This document shows positions 1 through 12,146 of a stretch of DNA of 64,000 nt, one piece after another; the first letter of the stretch is position 1; each line of letters starts with the position of its first letter. The stretch lies in the NCBI GenBank assembly GCA_950295325.1, contig OX485806.1, positions 29,946,001 through 30,010,000 on the forward strand. Reading direction: 5' to 3'. Source of the DNA: Polytrichum commune (Eukaryota > Streptophyta > Polytrichopsida > Polytrichales > Polytrichaceae). A program made the translations under genes and the position numbers. A model generated the notes under the pieces. It was given only the letters and a program-made list of their open reading frames with translations. It did not search any database and was not told where the DNA came from.

Positions 1-3000
1 GTTTAATTGGCGGTCGCTAGCTCGCCGCATGATTTCGAGTTGCCACCATAGCTTGTGTGCTCTATAGCGATGGATTGGAGCAATGAAGGGAAGGGGGCGC
101 CGGGGGGGGGGGGGGTTACTATTTGGAGTTATGTGTTGCTATAACCTTTTTGCGATGTTATCAATTCTTACAGAGTAACTTATGTCATGTTTTTTTGTGT
201 GTGTACTAACTATTCATGTTATTTGGGTAGAAAATGATATTCTTAGTCAATTGTTATAGTGTTGCGTAACCCTAAATGGTAATCCACGCTAATAGGATTG
301 TTTAGTGTAGTTACAAATGAAACCGATTTAGTTTGAGAAATGACCGGTTGAAGTTCAAGACTTCATGAAACTTACGCATCGATTTAGAGGGATTTGTAAA
401 TATACCCCAATTTGATAAAGAAAACCGAAGGATGTCAACATGTAACCTTTGGACTTGGAAACACTAGGGTTTGGACTAATTATACTCGAAAATCTCCCAC
501 AAACATTGGGACAGAGAACGTTCCCTGCTCTTTTTCATTCTTGAAGACGTTTTAAACCTTGAAGAGATAAAATCATTCATAACACTACTCAACTCTAAGG
601 TGATGCATTCGTAGTGCTGAGAATTCAGGGCATTTTAAAGGAAGAATATCCCACTTATGTTGGGCCACCTTCACAAAATGAATAGTACTCAGGCTGAGTA
701 CGGTTCATTATGTGGAGGTGGTCCGGAAAATGGGTTTACCTCAAAAATATAATACTAAAATGAATAGCATAATGGTTTTAAAAAGGTCGGGCTAGAGTGA
801 TTGCGGAAGGTTGGCTTGCCCACCATGTAGGGCTAGACCAAGTTGTGCATGTGAAGCTTGTTAGTGCAAAGAGTATGGATTGTGATGTTCCATGTGGGCT
901 TTAAGGTAGGACCATAGGCTGCCCTTTTAGAAAAGGAACAAGGGCCTATGCCTTAGTAAGAAAGAAAGAAAAGAAAAGAAAAAATAATGCTCGTAGCAGG
1001 TACCGGCGTGAATGTGAGCCCGTTGACCTAATGTTGATCACAGTTGTCCGTGATGCAGCTTAAGGTATTTTGCCTCTTTGGGAGGCGGGCTTGGATGGTG
1101 TGTTAGTATTTTCCAAATTCATGAAGGTGGGGGGGACGGGTGTTTGTTTATTGTGAAGTTTTCTTTTGTTTAGGACAAGGTATGTAAGGTATTTGATGGC
1201 ATTTTGGTGTATGGTTTTCATGAGAGTTTTAATGTTGGGTTTTGGGATTTTAAGGTTGGTAAGTTTCTTAATTGAGTGTTCGTGTATAGCCCCTCATACT
1301 CCGGCTGTGATAGTAATGAGGGGGTTGGTTTTCCAACCATTGTTTTGTAAATTGTGAATTAGTGGGTCATATTTGGTATGTTTACGTGTGAGAGCCTGGT
1401 CGGGGAATCTGTCATGGGAGTATGTGAATTCAATGAGTTGAACTGTGAGTGTAGGGGAGGGTGTGATTGGTGTTTGTGTTTGGTTCGGGGCTCCCATTAT
1501 GCAAAGGACGTCTGGCCTAAGTTTAGCTTGGCATTGGCAGGTTGATTGTGAGCATGTGCATTTGAGTAGCCACTTTGGGATTGTTTGTTATGTGGTTTGT
1601 TGTTGAAAGTGCTTGCATTGGTCAATGTGAAGAACCTTATTTGGAACCTAAACCCTATGCCTTAGTAATGTTATATGTTAGTTCTAAGATGTGTTATGAA
1701 ATAATACATTCCAAGGGTGCTTGAGAGATATCACAAAAATACAAATTGTAAAACACCATCACAAGACTTGTGTTGCCTTAGTAGATGATGAAGCATCAAC
1801 AAAACTTAGGTTAAAAACCAGGACCTCTCCTAATGTAGTTATCATCATGGGAAGTGCATGTTTGTTAATTCCTTAACTGAATACATAGGTCCTCCCAATC
1901 ATATTCACTATTAAGTGTGGACTTCTTAACAAAATTCTAAAGATGTAGTCCACTTTCAATCATACACATGTTGTCTTTTATGATGTTTGATCTTTGATTC
2001 TCACCGAACCGCACACCAATCAAATATAGATGTTCAATTAAGAAAAATAGTTGAATAACACCCACATACCTTCTGGAGGATAAGCATACAAATTAAGGTC
2101 AAGATGTTGGAGGTACTCAATAACTACACTTACCGAAAACTAATTGCTTAAATATACTTGTTCAAAGCAAGATCCAGTCTATTCAATTTGAGAGTCCTTA
2201 TTTGGAACGTTTTGGCCAATATGGGTTACTAAGTGTTCAAACGGATGTTGCCAGACTTCAAAAACATCGTGGGCATGAGTAAGCAAGCATAAATCCAATC
2301 AAAACTTTCCTCATTTTCTTGGTGTTAAATGGCATTAAAGAATCTTATGCACGATATTCTTCTTATAGATTCCTCGTGTCAAACTCAGGACAACACACAA
2401 CAACCTGAAGTTTATCACCTCTATCCAGTATCTAGAATTTAAGGTGAAAGTCTACCAAACCCCTGGATATTGGGAGAGAGATGAAAGAGAAGAAACGCTG
2501 ACCCCTAATGGGATCAACATGATTGAAATGCCCGTGCGACCCACCCTTGATATTATGTCCACTGGACATAATATCAGTGGTGCAGGAATACTAACCCCTC
2601 TCGGGGTGGGCACTGTAGAAACTGGGGTGACCAAGTTTGGCCATGTGTTGGTGCGGTTGTAGTGCTTGTAGGGGCAAAGGTTATAACTTTGTGGGGTGGA
2701 TGTTGAGTCATGAGCCTTCCATTAGTTTATTGTGATATCTTTTATTTATTGATCTGGATATTGGGACATAGGTGATGAACATTAGGAACCATGGATAGTC
2801 CATCTTGTGAAACATGAAATTAAATTGTTGACTAGAACAAAGCAAATCTCAACTAAACATTGATGATGATGATGCTCCTCCAATGCAACAAAGTTTGTGG
2901 GCCTAACTTGGATACATATCTTAATCAGACATCTATAATGGAGTGGCATGTGCTTAGGTGTGGATCCAAGAACGGACACTAAAGAGAGACATGTGTTTAA

Positions 3001-4630
3001 GATATTAATATGTGTAATTAGGTTGCCTTTGCAAATGGGTTGCCTCTTTACCCAAGCAAATGACATTGGGTCAAAATTATATCACAAAGATTGAAGACTT
3101 TGTTTGTTTAATAATAAAACAACTCCAATACAAAAAAGTCTTGTAGTTTATAACTAGGATAATAAATATCCAAAGTAGTTTGGAATATTGAAAAATTAGC
3201 GTGGGGTAACCTAATGGCACATATCAATGAAACTACTCAAAATTTGTTACTCCTTAAGCAAATCGTTGATCTTTCATTTTTGAATTTATCGTGTCAAAAT
3301 TGCACCTCTCAAATAGATGAGATATCTTCATGTTATTGAAGATTTTCAGCTTTAAATACACAACTTGAGTGTCCTCGGATGCAATTATATATTTACTATC
3401 TTAATCATCAACGTCGCATATGACTATATCTATTTCCTCTTTCACAGAAGATAAGCTACTAAATAAAACTTCTAACCCATAAATATATATAAATCTATGA
3501 TGTTAATGACTTGATGTCAAATGAGGTTCATATAAATTCTATATATAGATCGTGTATTAAGCCCCTTGGTTCTGTAAGGGTTGATCAATGTACTCTAGGT
3601 TCAATTGTCAACATGTACATCAGGAGAAACCTAAGAAGCATTAATTAGTACCTTCACATTGACAATGAATAAGATACTCGCAGGAGCTCCGGAAATCGTG
3701 ACGAAAGTGGCTGCGTCCTCAGTTTGGAGTCCTAATTATCGTCTTGTACGAATAGCATGATTCATTTAATATATCCCACATGAACAGAAAGTAGGCGCAG
3801 AGCTAAAAGTGTCTATTTTAGGCCCACTTAGGTTACTGCCTGACCTGAGAACATCATCAAATTCAGACCTGATCATGAGGAGGGATGGATGGATTGATTG
3901 ATTGCTTGATTGATTGAGGCGCAGCTTGCAGAACCGGAGAGAAATTAGGCATCTCACATCATACATGCATCTGAATAATTTGATTCCTCCAAAACCGAAG
4001 TCACTCGAACTATTTCGATCGCTGACCTTGTCAATACTTGCAATTCAATGCGCTTCAACTATGAATGGGTAGCTGCCATGGTCCAAAAACCCGGCAGCAT
4101 TTGACACCGGATTATATTCTTGGGGTTAAGCTATGTCATCGACGGCGCATCCACTCTACCGGTTCGGTGTTTCCGAGAGCCAGGCGGGTGGTGATGATGA
4201 TCATGTGTAGACAATTAGGATCATCGTGACTTGATTGACATTAATGCAGTGTTGCCTGAGGTGCGGTGTCTTAGAAGGAGCAGATCATCAACCAGTGGTT
4301 TCTGCAGGTTTAATTTGAGCTTCTGATCCGATCATCGCATTGCAACTTTGGCATCTGCTCACATTCAAGTTGACCTTTGAATGAGTACAAGTAAGTTAGA
4401 GCTTGAGTCGACATTCATCGTGTTTTCGCCCTTTCCGTGATTGCAAGGGCGAGGGATTATAAATAGATAGATATAGATAGGTTTGCGCAAAGAAAAGCTC
4501 TGATCTTTCTAAGTTGCTTATACGGATTTTAGTCCACGCAAATCTCTCCTGCACAGTTGCGCGCCGATCGAAAGCTGCCTCCACTTCCGTAAAGGAATTA
4601 GCACTTTTCCATGTCACCTGCAACCTCCGA
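1..4630. other. Gene-poor intergenic region with repeat debris
   Basis: I see no supportable gene here. The longest frames are under 100 codons and lack splice-consistent neighbours. Poly-G runs occur near positions 106-115 and 1127-1136. Around 1005-1110 and 2480-2640 there are degenerate relatives of a segment at 28790-28920, sharing 'CCGGCGTGAAT' or a 'GTCCACTGGACA' core. Fragments of the window's main dispersed repeat family lie near 2935-3030 and 3650-3825. A short TGAT/TTGA microsatellite is at about 3885-3918. Confidence 0.6.
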
Positions 4631-5545
4631 TGTCAGTGTTCAGAAGCATCGAGTTGCTTAAAAATATAATCCCATTTGGCATTTTCAGTGTGGCAATATC
4701 ACATCTTTGAGTTTTTCATCCTATGTGTGCCTTCCGAATCAACTTCTAGGCAGAATAATTCAAAGGCACGATTAACGAAATCTGCATTGTAAGATTGAGG
4801 GGGCATCTTCAGTAGTTAATAAATCTCCGACTGCTAGAATCAGTTCGATTTAGGGGAGAGAATTCATACCATCATCGCTGTCGATCAACTTTGTAGCCGA
4901 CCGAAGTAAGGTCATCCATAGGCGCGTGCTGCTCCAACCTCCGATTGCCGGAAGAAGCATCGAGTTGCTTACAATCTCATTTGCACGTCGAAATCTATGA
5001 TGTGTTGGTGGCAGCAGCGTGGTACATCTTCCAGTCATTCATTCTATCTCTAGTACCTGCATCAACATTTAGGCAGAATTCCAAAAAACACGATTGTCGC
5101 AATTTCGCATTGTAAGATTGACAACACCCACAGTAATAGTCAAACCTCCGGCTCCTAGACCTGATTCAAAATAAGAGAGAATCCTGGCATGGGTCGGACC
5201 ATCAGTCTCGATCAAATTTGCAGCCAAGCAAACTAATTAAGGTCGGCCACAGTTGCTCCTTCAACCTCCGGTTGCAGGAAGAAGCATCAAGTTGCTTCCA
5301 TTCCCATTTTGACGTCGAAATTTGTGCTGTGTTGCAGGTAGCGGCGTGGTGCATCTTCGAGTCAATTTCATTCTATCGCTGCCCGCATCAGCTTGTAAGC
5401 AGAACTCAAAGACACAATTGTCGAAATTTGCATTGTAAGATTGACATCGTTGTAAGTTCGAAATAGGAGACAATTCTGGCATGGGACAGGCCATTAGTGT
5501 CGATCCAGTTTGCAGCCAAGCGAACTAATTAAGGTCGGCCACAGC
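4630..5545 (+). repeat. Three-unit tandem duplication upstream of the 5.56-kb gene
   Basis: The landmark 'AGCATCGAGTTGCTT' recurs at about 4645, 4956 and 5283 (last copy AGCATCAAGTTGCTT), giving periods near 310-330 bp. A second landmark, 'CTAATTAAGGTCGGCCACAG', is found at about 5232 and 5525. Units also share 'GCATTGTAAGATTGA'. The last unit ends about 15 bases before the chosen ATG of the downstream gene, so the array probably forms its promoter and 5' UTR. Confidence 0.85.
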
Positions 5546-5560
5546 ACCACCGTGACGACG

Positions 5561-8500
5561 ATGCTTGCAGCTGCTATGCCGGAGAGAGAAACCGAAATGA
5601 CGCAGTCACGAAGCCCCAGGCACGCCATATCAGGTGAGAACCTAGGGCAATCCGGGGGCGAGATCATGTCATTCAAGCTCCCTCGGATCGACGACGACGG
5701 CACCGAAATCTCCCTCAAGGAATGGCACCTCGCTCCCCCTTCGTCTCCACGCATCTCCGATCCCGCAGTCACCTCCCCTCGCAGCGGATCGATGTTCAAA
5801 GGCGCAAGTGTGCGCACCCGGTTCACGTCGCTGGAATTACCGAAAGATCTATCAGAAGAGCTTTGCAAGCTCCCAGTCCCACTCGAGAACGAGGATTCAA
5901 CCACCGCCATGACTACTACTACCACCACCCCAGGGATGTCGATCCTCCCAAACAACAATTTCGAGGAGGAGCTGGAGCAATCCCTAGGGCACCACCACCA
6001 ACAACAACAAACTCTGCTAGGTGACAATGACACCCTAGGTGGTGGTGACCACCACCCCCACCACCTGGATGACTTCCTGGAGTCTCCAAAGACTCCAAAG
6101 AAGGGCGGGATTGCATTCGACGTCAATCTGGACGCGGAGAATTTGTTGGAGTCATCGAGGAGTAGTAGCCGTGTCAACCCACTTCGCGTTTCGTTCATCG
6201 ACGAGATCCCGGTGGGTGCGGACGAGGAGGAACGGACTCCGAGCCCTCTCAAAGTGCGCAACAAGTCACCCACCAAACCCCGCGGGATGAATGGCAGCCA
6301 TGGCCATCATCATCCAAAGAGTCCGAAAAGTCCCAAGAGTCCAAGAAGCTCGAATTCGAGTCCGGGTTTCCCACCATGGGAGAGTTCGACAAAAGTGAGG
6401 CCACTACCAACTCCGGTTCCAAAGAAACCCACAGTGCAGCCAACGTCGCACGGGATGAAGGGATCGAAGAAGGTGGGAGTGACGGCTGTGATTCCTCGCG
6501 GCCATTCCATGGAATCGAGGCCTGGCGCGTTGTCATCAAGGTAAGTGAGTGAGTCTTGATGGGTGGACATTAATTAAACTAGCTCTTCACTCAGCTCTTG
6601 TACGATGTGAAACACGCAATTATTAGTGCAAGATCGTCAGAAAAAGCCAAATCGTCATGCCCGTAGTCATTTTCCTCATAAGGTAGACGTGCCTAATTAG
6701 ATGGATACTGTCCCTCTCTGCACCCACTTCTCGTAGGTGATGAAACACACAATTACTGCAAGACGATTAGCAAATCCAAATCGTGCCTATAGCCATTTGC
6801 CTCATAATTTTCAGAGCTCATATGAATATCTTACTCATTATAAAAGTGACTATTCTTTTCGTGCTCATCAAGTGGTCATATAAGGTCCCCCAAAAAACCA
6901 TGTTGATTAGAACAGTTAACATACCTTGAGCACATAGTCCACTTTTTTTTTTTTATTAACGCATCTCTTCTTGGTGCCAGTTCTTAGAACCACACCTACC
7001 CACATACCACTCAAAATAAGGGCATCCAAAGTATTGTTGTGTTCAATTTAGGCACGTCTACCTTAATTTCCGTCAGAGTTCGTATGAATATTTTTTCAAT
7101 TGTCAAAGTGGAGATTCTCTTATTGAATCTGTCAGACAGGTCCTCCCAATCATGTTGATGACAATTGGGCCGAGAATGGTTAACGAATTCCAAGTACCCG
7201 AGATTTTTCCTTGAAGTCCGTTCTTAGATCCACATGACCTAATCACATATCACTCAAATTTATGGGTGTCCATGGAAGATGAGTATCGGAATTGTATCGG
7301 TCTGCTTATCTTAGCCAGTGTCAATTTCAGGAGTGAGATTCGGAGTGACTCCAGCCTTAGGTCGAACTCTGGCTCATGGCCACGGATCGGAAGGTCTGCT
7401 TCAGATGCACAATTCTATGACAACGAGTCTGCCTCCAAGCTCATCACGAATTCCTTCACCGGCTCACCAGTCCATTCCACCAGGGAAGATATGATGATCA
7501 GCCAACCTGGGAGCACGAACTTCGTGCCCCAAAGTAACGGAGGTCACAAGATCCACAACGTGGAGCCTGCGTATGATAGTGACAATGACGAGGTAAGGAT
7601 TCTTTACGCATGGGTTTTGGAGTCTGGAGCTAGAACTTAAGGTAAGCTATGTGGGTCTCTATGTAGTCACTCTTCTTGATTGGACACCTACATGTGAGTG
7701 GTATATGGCAAGGCTTGTACTTAACAATGAATGCTAAACTGACACGTGTTATGATGAGATTGGACTATAATATGAAGATTATTCTAGGTTCAATTATTAA
7801 CACAATTGGGTGGGTTTATGCGACTTTATAAAGAGAGATTTTTCATTTTCATCTCTTATAACTCTTGCATCTCAACTTTATTTATGAAGCTTGAAATACC
7901 AATCTTTGTGGTTGGTAACTGCTCCCCGATACAACTGTTTTCTGAGACGATCCAATGGCTATGATTGTGTGTGGAGTTGGAAGTGTCCACAATAGGCCCG
8001 TATAACATACATTATTGTGGGCACTTCCAACTTCACAAACAATTTTGACCATTGGATTGAATCAAGAGTTTCAAGTTGAATCTGAAGTGGAGTTGAGGTG
8101 CAAAAGTTATAACAAGGGTCAAAGGTGAAGATATTGAAGTCTCTTTGGATGATCACATGACCTTTCAAATTGTGTTCCATATTGAACCTAGAATGGTGTT
8201 CATCTTTTAAACGCATAGTCCAATTCAATCGTAACACGTGTCTTTTCACTGTCTATTCTTGATTAGAACCCTTGTCATGTACCAATCAATATTTGTGTGT
8301 CCGATTACGAAAAGTGACCACATAAGAACCGCATACCTCAGTAGAGCATCATTAGTCCACTTCTTCATGGTAGGGAGGTCCCAATGCGAGATGGAGTTTT
8401 TTTGAATTGAGTGCACTAGAAGTGGAGCAAAAAACCGATCTCTTATCGGATCTCTTATTTTGTTTTGTTTTCCTATTGCTAACTTGGCATGGGAGAGGGG

Positions 8501-10260
8501 TAATAGTGCTATGAATCAACTTTTGATAGGGGACCCAAATGAGGATAATGCAGATGAGGAGGTATAATCCATTTAGTAGGTTTCTTTTGTGGTTAACCCT
8601 GGAGTTTGATCATGTCGACATTCTTCTTAACCTAGAAAATCATTTGTAGTTGATGATCCCCTCTCTATGATCTCTGGTCACGAGGGTGGAGCTTTCAGAG
8701 TCAGTATTCAGGGAGATTTTTGAGCATAATCAGTCAAAATCCTACTGTTTCCAAGTCCAACCGGTTACCATTGTGATATTTCAGTTTTTCTTTATCAATT
8801 TGAGTTATGTACCATAGATTCCTCTAAAATGATCAGTAAGTCTCCTGAAGTCTAAACCTCAGCCGGTTATTTCCCAAACTCAACCAGTTCATTTGTAACT
8901 AGCAGTCGTTTCTCCCGTTTATTGCCTTCAGTGTACTTGGCCCGAAATTTAGGCAGCCAAATTAAGAGCTGTCATTATCCTTTGTAATGGTCAGGGCCGG
9001 TTATCTAGCTGACGTATTTATTCTTGATTGGAGACGAGGAGGCACTTTGTCACCCATAATTGATGACCATGTCATAAGGTGATCACTACGTTTGATCAAT
9101 TACACATGCTACCTTATCATGTTGGTTGCAGTAGGCGTCCAATAAATTATCTCAACAATATCACGTCTTGATAGGTTGAGCGCCTACTGCAATCTATGAT
9201 AAGGTTCTTCGCATTCATTACCTAGTTCGTAAAGAACAAACTTAGTTGTGGTGTCATTCCAAACGAACGAACTTTTGATAGTAATGGACTAACCTTTCAA
9301 AGAAACAAACGAATCTTTCAAATTTGATGAAGTAGATTTGCCTAAATCAAACATAGCAATAAAGTGGACACCTACATTTGAATGATTTGTGCTCAAAAAT
9401 ATGCTAACCATTCTAGATTCAACAATCAGCATGATTGTGGGACCTATATGACCACTTATCGAGCAGATAAATGTTCACTTTAATAGTGAACAAGATATTC
9501 ATATGAACCCTGAATATTATGAGGCAAACGCCTACAAACACAATTTGGATTCGCTCATCATCTCCGACGAAGTGAGTGGTACATATCCTCCGAGAAGCAG
9601 GTGCAGAGAGAAAAGTATACGAATAACACACAACTACCTTACATACAATCACTCCAGACAATCACTCCAGACATTCGCCTGACAAGGCGTGTCCAATCCG
9701 TAAAACTGTGTCACATCTTTACATCAAAGACACGCAGAAATGACGATCTTCTGAATACGCGCCCTGATTGCAGGAAGCAAACTGGCCGAGCTTGCGAAGG
9801 ATATGTTGAACTCATTCATTGCTTTTTCTCATTGTTATGACTCCAGGACACCAGAGTGGGGATGCTCTGCGGCGGCGAGCCCAGCGACTTCGCCAAGCTC
9901 TTGAGCAAGCTGTGCCTCTCAAGGTCATCTGGACCCAAGTCATCGCTGCTGGAGCCAACTCACAAGATGACCCGATCGAACTCCACCCCTGCATCCACGA
10001 CACTCAATCTACCAAACTCTCATCACCAGCGTCACAACTCCAGCAACTTCCATCATAACAGTAGTAGTGCTGCAGCAGCAGCGGCCCCCCACAACTTCCC
10101 ACTCGGGCGTCACGCGAGCTTGAAGCTGCTCCAAGAGTGCTGCTCCATGGGTCCGACTCCCGTGTACAATGTGCAGAAGCCGCGCAAGATCCGAGACCAC
10201 GAACCGCATCGCCATTTCTACAAGACCATCTCCAAGTCCCTCGACCAGAAGCTCAAGTAA
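5561..10260 (+). CDS. Unrecognised disordered Ser/Pro-rich protein, 3 exons
   Basis: The exon model is 5561-6540, 7331-7592 and 9847-10260, giving 551 aa. Junctions are canonical: AAG|GTAAGT to TTTCAG|GAG (phase 2), then GAG|GTAAGG to CTCCAG|GAC (phase 0). I chose the ATG at 5561 because upstream in-frame codons lie in a tandem repeat and lack an ATG. The protein is low complexity. Exon 1 carries His/Gln runs, a serine-rich stretch and repeated KSP/SPK motifs near residues 250-265 that could be proline-directed phosphosites. Exon 3 has an N/H/S-rich and poly-Ala stretch, then a conserved-looking basic C-terminus ending KSLDQKLK. I know no domain in it. The stop TAA overlaps a GTAAGT donor at 10257, so a further exon is possible. 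Both introns are packed with repeats. A 260-codon antisense frame across exon 1 is a shadow. Confidence 0.72.
6600..7290 (-). repeat. Two inverted copies of the dispersed repeat family (intron 1)
   Basis: Read on the minus strand, 7290-7036 and 7035-6600 each carry the family landmarks in order: a GTGG(A/T)TCTAAG block, a 'GTTAACCATTCT'-like block, 'GAACAAGATATTCATATGA', 'ATTATGAGGCAAATGGC', and a 'GAGAAGTGGGTGCAGAGAG' end. They fill nearly all of intron 1 of the 5.56-kb gene. They are degenerate and non-coding, which suggests an old non-autonomous element. Confidence 0.7.
7678..8306. mobile_element. Foldback (long inverted repeat) element in intron 2
   Basis: About 630 bp forms an imperfect palindrome centred near 7995. 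The left arm begins GATTGGACACCTACATG at 7678, and the right arm ends in its degenerate reverse complement by 8306. Inner matched blocks are GACACGTGTTA (7741) with TAACACGTGTC (8231), ATTCTAGGTTCAAT (7783) with ATTGAACCTAGAAT (8183), and GTTGGAAGTGTCCACAAT (7976) with ATTGTGGGCACTTCCAAC (8013). The outer arms belong to the dispersed repeat family, so this looks like two head-to-head copies. Transcribed through the intron, it could form a long hairpin RNA. Confidence 0.75.
9111..9205. repeat. Short inverted repeat with loop
   Basis: ACCTTATCAT...GCAGTAGGCGTCCAA at 9111-9142 is mirrored by TTGAGCGCCTACTGC...ATGATAAGGT at 9176-9205, leaving a loop of about 33 bases. It lies in intron 2 of the 5.56-kb gene and is probably a small MITE or the remnant of one. 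Confidence 0.7.
9360..9640 (+). repeat. Dispersed repeat family copy (plus orientation)
   Basis: The landmarks are AGTGGACACCTACATTTGA (start), CTAACCATTCTAGATTCAA, GAACAAGATATTCATATGA, ATTATGAGGCAAACG, and AGGTGCAGAGAGAAAAGT (end). This is one of the best preserved copies, at about 280 bp. It lies upstream of exon 3 of the disordered-protein gene. Confidence 0.7.
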
Positions 10261-11598
10261 GTCTTGTCTCTCTTGTCTCTCTTGTCTTCCTTCCTTCCTC
10301 GCTCAAATTGCTAAAACTATTCAATCACTTGTCTTGATTGAACACCTATATTTAAGTGGTGTAAGAATAGGTCCTGTAAAGAAAAGGAAAAAGGAGCATC
10401 ATGGCTTTGGCACCAACATGACTAAGGGCTTGTTGGCCTTGAGGTTGTTCATGAACTCCATGAGATGGGAATGTCTTCCTTAAGATGTAATGCCTTCCTT
10501 TCATACGGCGGGCACTATGTGAATGTGTTGCTCTTATATTGTACGTGTCTTTTAGGTACCCATCCATAAGGGGATTTTGTGAGGACCGTTGCTTGTTTCT
10601 GCTTAGATTGCCTTAGGCCTTGGATCTAAGAACAGACAGTGGGAAGGTGTCATGTGTTTAAGAGAGATTGGCATGCTTGCTCAATATTTGTTAACTATTC
10701 TAGGTTTAAGAGTCAGCATAATTGGGTGGGGGGGCATTCTATGAGCATTCAAGAAGAACGAGAATCAGATCCACTTTGATAGAAAATCGGTCGATACTTG
10801 TGTGAGTGTCCACGGGCACCTAGCTAGTCCAATTGTCCGAGCGATTTCTCTAGTTTCCGTACCCCTTATAATTGCCCCTCGTTCTTCTTTTTGGTCGTGG
10901 CAATCGAAGTTTTAACTATTTATGGGGCTCCAAAACTTATAATCCCAAAGTTGGAAGAAGGATATGAAATTTTGAACCTTGCAATCGTCCTCTTTCACTC
11001 ATGTGAATCCAATTTCTTGTGCAGGAGCTAAGACGAGGGTATAGTGGACCGAACAATGTTAACAAACAACGACCACGAGTCAAGGATGGTTTCACCCTTC
11101 ACCCTCAAGTGCATACCATAGTGCCTTATCAGCTTCAGCACCAAATAAACACATTCTTGAATGAGGGTGCCACATGTCATGCAACCGTTGGTCAATGAAC
11201 ATGTGGCAAAGCTGACTTGGCATGAAAATAAATTCAATCCCGACAAGGAAAGTGCCTAAATTGATAAGGGTACTATGGTAAACCCTTGAATGTACTTGTA
11301 GAGCTACTGGCTGGATAACTACAGGTTGATTTGGAAGACCAAAGTGCCACATATAGCTTGAAGTAGTATAGATCGAACCAATAGCACATTATGGAAATCG
11401 GTGTAAAGTATGGCTTGAAGTAGCACGTATCAAAACTAGTAATATATATTGAATTCTATGTTAACGAGGACCGGTATACTTACACATGGATGGGAAACAC
11501 ATGGGATCGATCAAGTCTTGGTTTGTAGTTTAAGGGTTAAAGGTCGAAGATGACCCATGGTGTCCTTTGTAGGGACCTCCATGACCATTAAGGGTTAA
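10261..11598. other. Intergenic region with an interrupted dispersed-repeat copy
   Basis: At 10330-10370 the family start motif (TTGATTGAACACCTATATTT) appears, and the family body resumes at about 10617-10790 (GGATCTAAGAACAGACA, CTATTCTAGGTTTAAG, CAGCATAATTGGGTGGG). About 245 unrelated bases interrupt it. No gene is visible in 10800-11598. Confidence 0.55.
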
Positions 11599-12146
11599 GG
11601 GGTTGTTTAACACCATGGACCATGAAGTCGTTCCAAGGCCTTGTAAAATTTGTGATTGGCTGTTGAACTTGTCCCATGATCACTTCGGATTACAGCAAGA
11701 TCAAAATGACAGAGTGATCATGGAGTTCGAGGTCCCCAAAAGACATATTTTAAGGCCTACATTATCCACTGACATGGTCCAATGGGTTTTGTGGCGAGAG
11801 AAGAAAAATAGGTGTTCTAATAGGAAAAGGCAAGGGCCCATGGCAAAGAAATGTTTTCATAATAATAATAAATCAAAGAATATTTTTTTTGGGAGAAGAG
11901 ATGATGACGATAAGAGAAGACAAGAGAGTGGTCAAACTTGAATGTTTTTTTTTCTTTCCAAAACTACCTTTTTGGGCATATATTTAAAAAAATCAACACA
12001 TTCACTTTTTGATGCATGGTCATAATCCCTCTTGGTTCACATTCGATTTACACCTAGTGAGAGGCCCAAAGGCTTTGTAAATTGAATTTTCAAGAAATCG
12101 GACCATGAATAAAAGCTATTTTCCATGGTCCATGGTGTAAACGGCC
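11599..12146. mobile_element. PIF/Harbinger-like MITE
   Basis: The left end GGGGTTGTTTAACACCATGG (11599) mirrors the right end CCATGGTGTAAACGGCC (ending 12146). TAA flanks both sides within one or two bases, compatible with a TNA-type 3-bp target duplication. The element is about 548 bp. The 112-codon frame inside it (11603-11941) starts in the terminal repeat and shows no transposase motif, so I do not call it a gene. The ends resemble those of the 36.2-kb Harbinger element. Confidence 0.65.

Noticed and set aside
5494..6276. A 260-codon minus-strand open frame
   Set aside because: It is antisense to exon 1 of the plus-strand gene, whose splice sites and phase agree. The frame is Ser/Val-rich as expected from a complement of His/Asp/Thr codons and has no motif of its own.
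11603..11941. A 112-codon plus-strand open frame
   Set aside because: It starts inside the terminal inverted repeat of a MITE and shows no transposase or other family motif.
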